Made by a program: the position numbers and the translations under genes. DNA of 64,000 nucleotides from positions 1-64,000 of the forward strand of contig NZ_FQXI01000002.1 of NCBI RefSeq assembly GCF_900129925.1. Direction: 5' to 3'. Below, piece by piece: positions 34,617 to 43,662 of the stretch. How positions within the stretch are numbered: position 1 is the first letter of the stretch; each line of letters begins with the position of its first letter. Source of the DNA: Anaerosphaera aminiphila DSM 21120. Lineage in GTDB: Bacteria > Bacillota > Clostridia > Tissierellales > Peptoniphilaceae. The notes beneath the pieces are model-generated. The model was not told the origin of the DNA and made no database searches. It was given only the letters and a program-made list of their open reading frames with translations.

Positions 34617-36872
34617 ATGATTAAATTAACAAATGGCAGTTATTTAGTAAATGATAGATTACTTGATGAAGAAGAAGCAAGTAAAAAATGTGGAGATAGA
34701 CTAAATAAAAAACTGTCCAAAAAAGGAACGATGTCATATAAAATTTTAGAAAAACATAATGTAAATGAGAGTAGTGAGAACTTAAAAATTAAATTTGACT
34801 CATTAACTTCACATGATATTACATATGTAAATATAATTCAAACTGCTAGAGCAAGTGGAATGAAATATTTTCCAAAGCCCTATGTATTAACAAATTGCCA
34901 CAATAGCTTATGCGCTGTTGGGGGAACTATTAATGAAGATGATCATAAGTTTGCCCTATCTGCTATAAAAAAATATGGAGGCATTTATGTGCCACCTAAC
35001 TTAGCGGTAATTCACTCGTATAATAGAGAAATGATGACAAAAGTAGGAAGTATGATTTTGGGATCAGATTCTCATACAAGGTATGGGGCACTTGGCACAA
35101 TGGGAATTGGCGAAGGTGGAGGCGAGTTGGTTAAGCAGTTAATAGGTGGTACATATGATATTAAATATCCGGAAATAATAGCAATATACTTAGAGGGCAG
35201 TCCAATGCAAAGTGTAGGACCACAAGATGTTGCATTGAATATAATAAAGGCTGTGTATGAAAAGAAATTTGTAAAAAATAAAATTTTAGAATTTATAGGA
35301 GATGGAATAAAAAATCTTCCAATTGAATATAGAAATGGAATTGATGTTATGACAACAGAAATGGGATGTTTAAGTTCAATTTGGCAGACAGATGAAGAGG
35401 TTGGAAATTATTATAGAATTCATGGGAGAGAGAAAGATTATAAAGAGTTACGGCCCGAAGAATTTGCACATTATGATGGAGCAGTAGTAGTAAATTTATC
35501 AGAAATTAAACCATCTATAGCTGTACCTTTTAATCCAAGTAATGTATATACAATAGAAGAATTTAAAGAAAATACAAGTGAAATAATTAAAAAAATTAAA
35601 TTAGAAGCGAATGAGTTGTTTAAAAATCAAAATATAAATATAGACTTGACATCTAATTTTAAGGATGGAGATTTTTATGTTGATCAAGGTATAGTAGCTG
35701 GTTGTTCAGGCGGAACTTATGACAATATTGTAGAAATGTCAAACATATTAAGAGAATCCTCTATAGGCAATGATAAATTTTCATTAAATGTTTATCCGGG
35801 AAGTCAACCTGCATATTTAGAATTAGTTAAAAATGGAACAGTAAGCAGTTTAATGGAGTCTGGAGTGGTTGTTAAACCAGCTTTTTGTGGACCTTGCTTT
35901 GGGTCAGGAGACACTCCTGAAAATAATGGATTTTCAATTAGGCATGTAACTAGAAATTTTCCAAATAGAGAAGGATCAAAGCCGACAGAGGGACAAATAT
36001 CTTTAGTTGCACTAATGGATGCAAGAAGTATAGCAGCGACTGCTTTAAATTTAGGGAAATTGACAGGTGCCGATGAAATTGAATATTCATCAGAAGTAAA
36101 GCCCTATAATTTTAATGGGGGAATTTATGAGAAGAGAGTTTTAGATTGCTATAAAAAACCAGATCCTTCTATAAAATTAGTATACGGACCAAATATAAAG
36201 GATTGGCCAGAATTTATGGGATTGAAAAATAATTTACTTGTTAAAATTGCTGCATATATAACAGATGAAGTAACGACTACAGATGAACTGATTCCATCAG
36301 GAGAAACGTCAGCCTATAGGTCTAATCCAGAGAGGCTAGCAGAATATACTTTGAGTCGTAGATATCCTAGTTATGTTGAAAACTCTAAAAAAATTAGAGA
36401 TGAAAATTTTAATTTAAAAAATTCTGAAAAAGTTTTAGAAATTAAAAAAATACTTTCTAGAGATATAGGTGATTTAGATTTAAATGAATTAGTGTATGGA
36501 AGTGGAATATATGCTAATAGCATTGGAGAAGGCTCCGCTAGAGAACAAGCTGCATCAAATCAAAAAGTTTTAGGAGGAGTTGCCAATTTTGCCAAGAATT
36601 ATGCAACGAAAAGATATAGGTCTAATTTAATTAATTGGGGTATTATTCCCTTTATTGCTGAAGAATATGAGAAGTTTAAGGAAGGTAATTATATATATAT
36701 ACCTAATATAAAACAAAGTGTTTTATTAGGTGAAAAGTCTATTAAAGCATATGTAATATCAGAAAATAACACATTAGAAGAAATATTTTTAGGATTGGAC
36801 TTTCTAACAGATATAGAAAGGGAAACACTTGTGGCAGGGTCGTTAATTAATTTAAATAAAAATAATAATTAG
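34617..36872 (+). CDS. aconitase-superfamily hydratase (YbhJ-like)
   Basis: About 751 residues from the ATG at 34617, which has a gaggtg site; an upstream in-frame ATG lacks one. The Fe-S cysteines of the aconitase family are present: AGCSGGTYDN and AFCGPCFGSGD. ILGSDSHTRYGALG and the C-terminal swivel-domain motif YGSGIYANSIGEGSAREQAA match substrate and cluster binding. It is close to YbhJ-type hydratases, not to housekeeping AcnA/AcnB or LeuCD. The reaction should be reversible (de)hydration of a hydroxy-polycarboxylate. The genes around suggest a catabolic substrate brought in by the MatC-like carrier. Confidence 0.8.
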   Translation: MIKLTNGSYLVNDRLLDEEEASKKCGDRLNKKLSKKGTMSYKILEKHNVNESSENLKIKFDSLTSHDITYVNIIQTARASGMKYFPKPYVLTNCHNSLCAVGGTINEDDHKFALSAIKKYGGIYVPPNLAVIHSYNREMMTKVGSMILGSDSHTRYGALGTMGIGEGGGELVKQLIGGTYDIKYPEIIAIYLEGSPMQSVGPQDVALNIIKAVYEKKFVKNKILEFIGDGIKNLPIEYRNGIDVMTTEMGCLSSIWQTDEEVGNYYRIHGREKDYKELRPEEFAHYDGAVVVNLSEIKPSIAVPFNPSNVYTIEEFKENTSEIIKKIKLEANELFKNQNINIDLTSNFKDGDFYVDQGIVAGCSGGTYDNIVEMSNILRESSIGNDKFSLNVYPGSQPAYLELVKNGTVSSLMESGVVVKPAFCGPCFGSGDTPENNGFSIRHVTRNFPNREGSKPTEGQISLVALMDARSIAATALNLGKLTGADEIEYSSEVKPYNFNGGIYEKRVLDCYKKPDPSIKLVYGPNIKDWPEFMGLKNNLLVKIAAYITDEVTTTDELIPSGETSAYRSNPERLAEYTLSRRYPSYVENSKKIRDENFNLKNSEKVLEIKKILSRDIGDLDLNELVYGSGIYANSIGEGSAREQAASNQKVLGGVANFAKNYATKRYRSNLINWGIIPFIAEEYEKFKEGNYIYIPNIKQSVLLGEKSIKAYVISENNTLEEIFLGLDFLTDIERETLVAGSLINLNKNNN

Positions 36873-36882
36873 GAGGGATAAA

Positions 36883-37746
36883 ATGAAAAAAGTTGATTTA
36901 ACGAATGTGTTTGACATGCATGTACATACATCACCTGATATTAGAGAAAGGCGTTATACAGACTTTGACATGCTAGAAGCAGGATTAAAAATTCATGCTA
37001 GGGGCATAGTTTTAAAGTCTCACCATGGAACAACTATGAACAGAGCTTTTTTGTGCAATCTTTATAATAAAAAAGTTCATGGGAAGAATCAATTTGAAAT
37101 GTTTGGATCAGTAGTTTTAAATAATGCAATAGGGGGCCTTAATCCAGTTGCTGTTGAAACAGGTTTAAAAATGGGAGCAAAAGTTATTTGGCTTCCAACT
37201 ATGGATGCTAGAAACCATAGGGAAAAATATGGACAATTAGGTGGAATTGAATGTTTAGATGAAAAAGGTACAATTGTTGAGCCGTTGAAAAAAATTTTTA
37301 AGTTAATTAAAGACTATGATGTAGCGTTGGGAACAGGTCATATATCTCCTAAAGAAATTTTTGAAGTTGTAAAACAGGCTAAAGATATGGGATTAAAAAA
37401 AATAGTTATAACTCATCCTGAATTCTGGGTTGTAGGGATGACTCATGAAGAACAACAGCAAATAGTAAAAGACTATGACGTTATTTTAGAAAGATGCTAT
37501 GCTCAACCACTTGGTGGTGGAAAGTATAAGAGTAATTTAAAAGATAATTTAGAGATAGTTAATTTAGTTGGTTATGAGAATGTAATGGTAGATACCGATG
37601 GAGGGCAAGTAGAAAATCCTCCATGGGAAGATGCACTTGGAGAATACATGCAGTATCTATTAGATAATGGTATTAGTGAAGAAAAAATATATCATATGAC
37701 TAGAACTATTCCTTCAAAGTTGTTGGATGTTGATATAGGGGGTTAA
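36883..37746 (+). CDS. DUF6282 family amidohydrolase-like protein
   Basis: 287 residues. It begins DMHVHTSPDIRERRYTDF and goes on with KSHHGTTMNRA, GTGHISPKE, ITHPEFW and DTDGGQVENPPWED. These are the His/Asp positions of a metal-dependent TIM-barrel hydrolase (HxH at the first strand, later His and Asp). The family has no defined substrate. It lies 10 bp after the hydratase gene and 4 bp before the transporter, so it acts in the same pathway, perhaps hydrolysing an amide, lactone or ester bond before or after the hydratase. That role is inference. Confidence 0.75.
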   Translation: MKKVDLTNVFDMHVHTSPDIRERRYTDFDMLEAGLKIHARGIVLKSHHGTTMNRAFLCNLYNKKVHGKNQFEMFGSVVLNNAIGGLNPVAVETGLKMGAKVIWLPTMDARNHREKYGQLGGIECLDEKGTIVEPLKKIFKLIKDYDVALGTGHISPKEIFEVVKQAKDMGLKKIVITHPEFWVVGMTHEEQQQIVKDYDVILERCYAQPLGGGKYKSNLKDNLEIVNLVGYENVMVDTDGGQVENPPWEDALGEYMQYLLDNGISEEKIYHMTRTIPSKLLDVDIGG

Positions 37747-37750
37747 TTAT

Positions 37751-39049
37751 ATGGATTATATTAGTTTATTAGTTATAGCGGCTATTGCAATATCTATATT
37801 TCTTGGATATAAAACAGGAATAAATACAGGGCTGTTTTCTATAGGATTTGCCTATTTGATAGGTGCATTTTTATTGAATATGGAGACAAAAGAAATAATT
37901 AACACATGGCCTATAAGTATATTTTTTGTAATATTGTCGGTATCGCTATTTTATAATTTTGCTGTAGTTAATGGAACACTTGAAAAATTAGCAATGCATT
38001 TATTATATGCAAGTAGAAAATTTCCACAGTTGATATTATTAGTTATATATTTTGCAGCAACTTTAACAGCCGGACTAGGAGCAGGATATTTTACAATATT
38101 GGCTTTCTTTGCTCCGATTACATTGTTACTTTGTAAGAAGACAAATACAAATAGTCTATTAGGAGCTATAGCAGTTAACTATGGGGCCTTGGCAGGAGCA
38201 AATTTTATGATTTCAGCAAGTGGAATCATATTTAGAGGATTAATAGCTGACACAGGGTTAGAAAGTCAGGCTTTTTCAGATGCAACATATATATTTGGTG
38301 CTACATTTATAATGCCAATAGTAGTTATAATAGGGATGATGTTATTGAGCAACAGAGGAAAAGATAACAAGCATTTAGAAATAGAAAAACCTGAGCAATA
38401 TAATAAAAAGCAAAAAATTAATTTATATTTAATTTTTTCAATGATAGCAATAGTATTAATTTTTCCTATATTACATAATATTTTACCTAAAAATGAGACA
38501 ATAGCTTTTATTAATTCAAAATTGGATATTGGTTTGGTGGCTATGATATTTTCAGTAATAGCATTCTTATTTAAACTTGGAGATCAAAAAGAAGTAATAG
38601 CTAGAGTTCCTTGGGGTACTCTTATAATGATTTCTGGTGTAGGTATGTTAATACAAGTTGCAATAAAAGCAGGAACAATAGACTTATTGGCTAGTTTTGT
38701 ATCTACAAACATACCAAAGTTTTTAGTACCTTATGTATTGGCCTTAATAGCGGCAGCAATGTCGTTTTTCAGTTCAACTTTAGGAGTTGTAACACCAGCA
38801 TTATTTCCAATTATTCCCGAAATTGCGGCTGCTACAAATTTGAGTACAACTTTATTGTTTACAGCTACAGTAGTTGGTGCACAATCAAGTTCTATTTCTC
38901 CATTTTCTTCAGGAGGAAGTTTAATACTTGGTTCTATTTCAGGAGAGGAAGAAAGAAACAAAATGTTCCCAAGATTGTTATTTAAGGCTGTTCCATTATG
39001 TGTATGTGCAGCTTTGATTACAACATTTATTCTGACAATTGTTATTTGA
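37751..39049 (+). CDS. MatC/SLC13-like dicarboxylate transporter
   Basis: 432 residues, almost wholly hydrophobic, with about 11-12 predicted membrane spans. The two halves carry related motifs: GAGYFTILAFFAP in the first and FFSSTLGVVTPALFP in the second, then SSSISPFSSGGSL near the end. This resembles MatC-type and ion-transporter superfamily dicarboxylate carriers. Importing a di- or tricarboxylate for the preceding hydratase and DUF6282 protein fits the operon. Substrate specificity cannot be read from the sequence. Confidence 0.75.
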   Translation: MDYISLLVIAAIAISIFLGYKTGINTGLFSIGFAYLIGAFLLNMETKEIINTWPISIFFVILSVSLFYNFAVVNGTLEKLAMHLLYASRKFPQLILLVIYFAATLTAGLGAGYFTILAFFAPITLLLCKKTNTNSLLGAIAVNYGALAGANFMISASGIIFRGLIADTGLESQAFSDATYIFGATFIMPIVVIIGMMLLSNRGKDNKHLEIEKPEQYNKKQKINLYLIFSMIAIVLIFPILHNILPKNETIAFINSKLDIGLVAMIFSVIAFLFKLGDQKEVIARVPWGTLIMISGVGMLIQVAIKAGTIDLLASFVSTNIPKFLVPYVLALIAAAMSFFSSTLGVVTPALFPIIPEIAAATNLSTTLLFTATVVGAQSSSISPFSSGGSLILGSISGEEERNKMFPRLLFKAVPLCVCAALITTFILTIVI

Positions 39050-39068
39050 AATGTGATATAAAGATTAA

Positions 39069-39107
39069 CAGATACTGTGAAAATTAATTTTCGCAGTATC
39101 TGCTTTT
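39069..39107 (+). terminator. rho-independent terminator
   Basis: Long hairpin with cagatact...agtatctg arms and AT pairs inside (39069-39102), followed by cttttg. Ends the hydratase-transporter unit; mnmH comes toward it from the other strand. Confidence 0.75.
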
Positions 39108-39145
39108 GAATATAAAGACAATATTAAAATACCAAGAACCTTATT

Positions 39146-40171
39146 TTAAATCTCATAATAGTCAAATATAGTTTTTGCAACTTCTCTAGAATTGTTATTT
39201 TTTAATACAAGGTCAAAGTTTGATTTTTTAATGCTGTAGTTTTGGTCGTAGTACTTTTCTATTAAGTCTTTAATTACAGTGTCATAATCTCTATTTTCAA
39301 TTAGATTTTTATAGTTTTTAAATCGTTCTGCACTTATATATTTTCTAAGTTCATTTAATGAGCTTAAAATTTCACTTTCAAAATTTTCATTAGCTGAGTT
39401 TACGTAGTCTTCTCTTATTCGTCGCACTCTGTCTTCAATCTTTGATGTTATTAATACTTGATTTGAAGATAAGTTGTAATCGTCATAGAGGTATTTTGGA
39501 ACTGAAACTTTTCCAATTTTTATACTTTCACTTTCCACAAATACAGTTTTATTTTTAAAGGAGTTTAACTTGTCAAATAACAAACTTTCAAACATCTTTT
39601 GAGTTGGCTGTTTTTCAAGTCCTACGCTTCCAAAGGAAGATCCTCTATGCGATGCCAGTTCTTCTAAATTTAAAACTTGTGCTCCTAGGGATTCAAGTTC
39701 ATTTAAAATTCTGGTCTTTCCAGTTCCGGTGTAGCCGTTTATATTTATAAATTCAAATTTTTCAGACAGTTTTGGAAGTTCTTCAATAATGTAGTGGCGA
39801 TAGCCCTTGTATCCAAAGTTAAGTTTAAATACTCTCTCATCTAAGCTCTTTAAAAAATTAAAGAGAACTGTACTTCTGTATCCTCCCCTTGAACAAAATA
39901 GTACAATATCTTTTCCGTGGTTTATATTGGAAATATATTTAAAATAATCATTTAATTTAATGGAAGCGTATTTTACTCCTAGTTCCTTGGATTTTTCAAT
40001 TTCACTGTTCACATATAAAATACTTACTTCTCTTCGCTCAATGTCGTTTAAAATGGGCATATTAATTGCGCCTGGAATGGTGGAGTTTTCAAATTCAGTT
40101 TCACTTCTAAGGTCAATATACAATGGGTTTTCAAAATTTAATGATTCTTCATATTCTGTAGATCTAAACAT
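39146..40171 (-). CDS. mnmH: tRNA 2-selenouridine synthase MnmH (SelU)
   Basis: 341 residues. The rhodanese domain has the catalytic Cys93 in LFCSRGGYRS; a P-loop domain follows with GYTGTGKT at 146-153. MnmH uses selenophosphate to change 2-thiouridine to 2-selenouridine at wobble position 34 of certain tRNAs. It is divergent from selD, whose product makes the selenophosphate, with 97 bp between them. The length is close to the family norm. No other selenium-using gene is visible in the window. Confidence 0.93.
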   Translation of the reverse strand: MFRSTEYEESLNFENPLYIDLRSETEFENSTIPGAINMPILNDIERREVSILYVNSEIEKSKELGVKYASIKLNDYFKYISNINHGKDIVLFCSRGGYRSTVLFNFLKSLDERVFKLNFGYKGYRHYIIEELPKLSEKFEFININGYTGTGKTRILNELESLGAQVLNLEELASHRGSSFGSVGLEKQPTQKMFESLLFDKLNSFKNKTVFVESESIKIGKVSVPKYLYDDYNLSSNQVLITSKIEDRVRRIREDYVNSANENFESEILSSLNELRKYISAERFKNYKNLIENRDYDTVIKDLIEKYYDQNYSIKKSNFDLVLKNNNSREVAKTIFDYYEI

Positions 40172-40268
40172 AATAACCTCTCTTCAAAGGTCATTATACT
40201 AGATATAAAAAATTTTTAAAAGGTAGTTAATGTAGGTGCTAAGTGATAAAATATATTCGAGGTGTATT

Positions 40269-41279
40269 ATGAAACTTGATGTTTGTGGAGGTTGCAATGC
40301 TAAAATTGGCGCAGGCTCCCTTGATAAAATTTTAAAAAATATAGAAATATTTAAAAGACCGGATATACTGATTGGATTTGATGGAAAAGAAGATGCGTCT
40401 GTTATAGAAATTACAGAGGATATTGCAATTGTATTTACTGTAGATTTCTTTCCTCCAATGGTTGAAGACCCTTATATATTTGGGCAGATAGCTGCTGCAA
40501 ATGCACTAAGTGATTGCTATGCAATGGGTGCAGAGCCTGTATCTTGTTTAAATATTGTCTGTTTTCCCGAAGAAGAGGACAAGGAAGTTCTAGAGGAAAT
40601 TTTAAGGGGCGGAGCAGATAAAGTAAAAGAGGCAGGGGCAACTTTAAGTGGTGGACACTCCATTCACGATCCAAAGATAAAGTATGGACTTTGTGTAATA
40701 GGAAAAGTAAATCCAAGTAAAATATATAGAAACAATACTCCAAAAGTTGGAGACAAATTAATTTTAACTAAGCCACTGGGTGTGTCCCTATTGTCAAGCG
40801 GATATTCAGTTGGAGAAGTAAGTGTTGAAGATTTTAATAGAGCTGTTGAAAGTATGATTAAATTAAATAAGTACAGCTTTGAAATTTTAAGTAAGTATAA
40901 TTTAAATGCCCTTACTGATGTAACGGGATTTGGACTGCTGGGACATTTAAGTGAAATGCTTACAGAAGATTTTAGTGCAGAGATTAATTCCAATGCTGTA
41001 AATATTTTAAAAGGTGCGAAAGAGGCAGCTGCTGATTTTTTATTTACTGCAGGTGGTCAGCGAAATAGAAATGCCTTTGAAAGTAAAGTTAAATTTTTAA
41101 TAGATAATTTTGCAATGGAAGAAGTGTTATTTGACCCTCAGACTTCAGGAGGGCTGCTCTGTGCACTGGACTATAAAAGTGCAGAAGAAGCGCTTGAAGA
41201 GTTGAGAAAGAACAATATAGAGGCAACAATTATTGGAGAAGTCGTTTCAAAAAGAGAAAAATCTATTTATGTGAGGTAA
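40269..41279 (+). CDS. selD: selenide, water dikinase (selenophosphate synthetase)
   Basis: About 336 residues, making selenophosphate from selenide and ATP. The N-terminal catalytic motif is CGGCNAKIG, with Cys9 and Lys12 as the likely catalytic pair; it is a Cys form, not a selenocysteine form. Further family motifs: FTVDFFPPMV, GQIAAANALSDCYAMGA, SGGHSI, LTDVTGFGLLGH and DPQTSGGLL. Start at ATG 40269 after a gaggtg site; the frame extends upstream but without a site. Four genes with overlaps or tiny gaps follow. Confidence 0.95.
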   Translation: MKLDVCGGCNAKIGAGSLDKILKNIEIFKRPDILIGFDGKEDASVIEITEDIAIVFTVDFFPPMVEDPYIFGQIAAANALSDCYAMGAEPVSCLNIVCFPEEEDKEVLEEILRGGADKVKEAGATLSGGHSIHDPKIKYGLCVIGKVNPSKIYRNNTPKVGDKLILTKPLGVSLLSSGYSVGEVSVEDFNRAVESMIKLNKYSFEILSKYNLNALTDVTGFGLLGHLSEMLTEDFSAEINSNAVNILKGAKEAAADFLFTAGGQRNRNAFESKVKFLIDNFAMEEVLFDPQTSGGLLCALDYKSAEEALEELRKNNIEATIIGEVVSKREKSIYVR

Positions 41280-41282
41280 GTT

Positions 41283-41870
41283 ATGAAAACAATTGATGCA
41301 AGAGGGCTGGCTTGTCCAAGACCTGTAATTATGTCTAAAAAAGCTATAAAAGAAGAACAATTAGAAGAGTTAACTGTAAAAGTGGACAATGAAATAGCCA
41401 CTCAAAATTTATCTAAAATGGGAACACAGCTTGGATTTACTTCAGACACTAAAAAGATCTCAGATAGTGACTATGAAGTGACTTTAATAAAATCAGAAGA
41501 CTGTCAATGTGAAGTTATGACTGAGGAAGATAGTTCAGAGTATATAGTTGCAATTTCTGCAGATGAAATGGGCAGAGGAGATGAACTTTTTTCTAAGACT
41601 CTACTAGAGGGATTTGTATATGCTCTAAGAGAACAAGACGTATTGCCTAAATATGTAGTGCTATACAATTTGGGAGTGAAGTTATCAACTCTTAACAAGA
41701 CTACAGTGGAAGATTTAAAATATCTTGAAGAAAATGGAACTGAAGTATTGTCATGTGGACTTTGCTTGGATAACTACAATTTAAAAGAGGAGTTAAAAGT
41801 TGGGACTGCAACTAATATGTATAGAATTTGTGAACTTTTAAGATTATATAAAGTCGTAAGTCCATGCTAA
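41283..41870 (+). CDS. yedF: YedF, TusA-like selenium metabolism protein
   Basis: 195 residues. The N-terminal TusA/SirA-like domain has the conserved Cys11 in RGLACPRPVI. The C-terminal DsrE/F-like domain has LSCGLCLDNYNL. This two-domain form is typical of the YedF protein found with selD. It probably carries persulfide or selenium to SelD or a partner; the exact role is not settled. The gene starts 3 bp after selD ends and overlaps the next gene by 7 bp. Confidence 0.9.
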   Translation: MKTIDARGLACPRPVIMSKKAIKEEQLEELTVKVDNEIATQNLSKMGTQLGFTSDTKKISDSDYEVTLIKSEDCQCEVMTEEDSSEYIVAISADEMGRGDELFSKTLLEGFVYALREQDVLPKYVVLYNLGVKLSTLNKTTVEDLKYLEENGTEVLSCGLCLDNYNLKEELKVGTATNMYRICELLRLYKVVSPC

Positions 41871-42127
41871 GTTATTATCTATTTACATTTGAGTCGTCAA
41901 ATAAGGCGATGGCAGCAAAAACAGCTACAAAAAATATAGAGGATATGAGAATAATTCCATTAATTCCTGAAATTTCAGCAGGCTGTGGACTTGCACTAAA
42001 GTACTCCGGAAGAGAACTTGAAGAAGTAGTTAAAGTTTTAAAAAATAAAAATGTTGAATTTGAAGAAGTTTATAGCGTTGGAGAAGATAGAGTCATTGAA
42101 AGGGTTAGAGATGATTTATTTAGATAA
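41864..42127 (+). CDS. DUF3343 protein (putative Se/S carrier)
   Basis: 87 residues. The pattern YLFTFESSNKAMAAKTA, then RIIPLIPEISAGCGLALKY, matches DUF3343 proteins, which are nearly always found in selenium gene clusters. The single Cys in SAGCGLAL may carry sulfur or selenium. It overlaps yedF by 7 bp and the desulfurase-like gene by 17 bp, so translation is coupled. Confidence 0.88.
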   Translation: MLSYYLFTFESSNKAMAAKTATKNIEDMRIIPLIPEISAGCGLALKYSGRELEEVVKVLKNKNVEFEEVYSVGEDRVIERVRDDLFR

Positions 42128-43247
42128 TGCAGCAACTACAGTAAAAAAGCCTAAGTCTGTTGCAAAGGCCGTTTACAATTCAATATCAAGTGAAAAATTT
42201 GGGAATCCTTCAAGAGGTTCTCATGACTACTCGCTAAATTCGCTGGAGGGGTTGTTTGAAACCAGAGAAATAATTGCAGAGTTCTTTGGGGTAGAAGACC
42301 CTTTAAAAGTAGTATTGGTTAGTAATGTAACCACTGGACTAAACCTTGCAATAAAAAGTCTCTTAAATGAAAGAGACCACATAATAACCAGTGATGCAGA
42401 GCACAATAGTGTACTGAGGCCGCTGTACCAACTTGAAGATTTAGGTGCAGATATTTCCTACTTACCCCTTGATGACAAGGGAAATATATTAGTTGAAAAT
42501 TTAGAAAAGAACTTAAAAAAGAATACCAAGGCCGTTGTGATTACACAGGCTTCAAATATTTCGGGAATAATTACAAACTTGGACTATATATATGATTTTT
42601 GCATTAAAAATAGTCTGCTGTTAATTGTAGATGGAGCTCAAGGAGCTGGAACCATAAACTTTAAACTAAGTGGGAGAAAACTTCCCAATATGGTCTATGC
42701 TTTTACTGGACATAAATCTCTATATGGACCTCAAGGCACAGGTGGGCTGATTTTTATAGGAGATTTAAAACCAAAAGCTGTATTTAGCGGTGGAAGTGGA
42801 ATAAAATCTTTTGAGAGAGAACAGCCAAATATGTTGCCGGATATTTTTGAATATGGAACTCAAAACATTCATTCAAACTTGGGACTTTTAGAGGGAGTAA
42901 AGTATTTAAATGGAATTGGAATGGATAGAGTTGAGAAAAAGCTTAAGTCGTTGACAGATTACTTTTACAGCGAAGTTAAGAAAAATGAAAATGTAGTACT
43001 CTACAATGAACTTCATGAAAATTCAGTTCCAATAGTGGCATTAAATGTAAAGGACTACTCTTCAGCTAAAGTTGCAGATGTTCTTTGGAACAAGTATAAA
43101 ATTGCAACGAGAGCAGGTTCTCATTGTGCTCCAAGGTACCATGAGAGTATGGGGACTAAAGAGAGGGGAATGGTGAGATTTTCCTTTTCCACATTCAATA
43201 GATTTGAAGAGCTGGACTATGCTCTGGAAGTTTTAAAGAAAATATAG
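42111..43247 (+). CDS. cysteine desulfurase-family PLP enzyme of the selenium cluster
   Basis: About 378 residues, class V aminotransferase fold. Lys202 in TGHKSLYGPQGTGG binds PLP; DGAQGAG holds the PLP Asp; Cys339 in RAGSHCAP is the likely persulfide Cys. It belongs to the CsdB/SufS-like group often seen next to selD. It probably releases selenium or sulfur from (seleno)cysteine for SelD. Start at ATG 42111, with aggg just upstream and the MIYLDNAATT N-terminus usual for the family; the frame runs further up inside the previous gene. Ends at a strong terminator. Confidence 0.9.
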   Translation: MIYLDNAATTVKKPKSVAKAVYNSISSEKFGNPSRGSHDYSLNSLEGLFETREIIAEFFGVEDPLKVVLVSNVTTGLNLAIKSLLNERDHIITSDAEHNSVLRPLYQLEDLGADISYLPLDDKGNILVENLEKNLKKNTKAVVITQASNISGIITNLDYIYDFCIKNSLLLIVDGAQGAGTINFKLSGRKLPNMVYAFTGHKSLYGPQGTGGLIFIGDLKPKAVFSGGSGIKSFEREQPNMLPDIFEYGTQNIHSNLGLLEGVKYLNGIGMDRVEKKLKSLTDYFYSEVKKNENVVLYNELHENSVPIVALNVKDYSSAKVADVLWNKYKIATRAGSHCAPRYHESMGTKERGMVRFSFSTFNRFEELDYALEVLKKI

Positions 43248-43272
43248 AGATTATTTGTAAATGCTAAATAAA

Positions 43273-43324
43273 AAAGTTAGGTTGTATGTCGATTAAAAAT
43301 CGCAATAACCTAACTTTCTTTTTA
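43273..43324 (+). terminator. rho-independent terminator with nested hairpin
   Basis: Outer arms aaagttaggtt / aacctaacttt (43273-43283, 43307-43317) enclose an inner cgatt/aatcg stem (43290-43302), followed by ctttttat. Ends the selenium operon. Confidence 0.85.
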
Positions 43325-43662
43325 TAGTTTACGACTTATTATTTTAAATTTCTCAAATAAAACAAACGAAACCAATTGTATACATTTTATTGTAATCTAT
43401 TTAATTTAATGTATTAAATATCATTACCTAAAATACTATGATAGTCATATATTAAATAGTCATATATTAAAAGTTTTGAGAAAAATGTTAAAATCTAAAT
43501 TTTTGTGTTATATCTTAGGTAAAAAAACAAGTATATTACTCAAATAGGGGTATATTACTTATACATAGCTATATGCAATATATTTATTTAGGAGGTGGTA
43601 ATAGTTTTAATTTATACAAATTTTGTTTGGTGTATTTAATAATTTATGGAGGTGCAATTTAA
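43325..43662 (+). promoter_or_regulatory. 338-bp regulatory stretch with direct repeats
   Basis: No gene is supported here. It holds an exact tandem 15-bp repeat, atagtcatatattaa, at 43441-43455 and 43456-43470. GTATATTACT occurs twice (43531-43540 and 43550-43559). An unpaired Shine-Dalgarno-like aggaggtgg sits at 43591-43599, and a second site (ggaggtg) precedes the next gene. The two repeat types look like regulator sites. No known riboswitch was recognised and no consensus promoter was clear. Confidence 0.55.
43441..43470 (+). repeat. exact tandem 15-bp direct repeat
   Basis: Two perfect head-to-tail copies of atagtcatatattaa lie upstream of the 595-residue protein gene. Possible binding site or slipped-strand duplication. 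Confidence 0.85.

Noticed and set aside
40269-40310. Selenocysteine codon in selD
   Set aside because: The catalytic position is a normal TGC Cys codon; no in-frame TGA.
43597-43641. Possible 14-residue leader peptide starting GTG after aggag
   Set aside because: The start would overlap the ribosome site itself and nothing in the peptide looks like an attenuator; too weak to call.
43325-43662. Known riboswitch or T-box in the long leader
   Set aside because: No aptamer core, T-box or specifier-like pattern could be recognised by eye.
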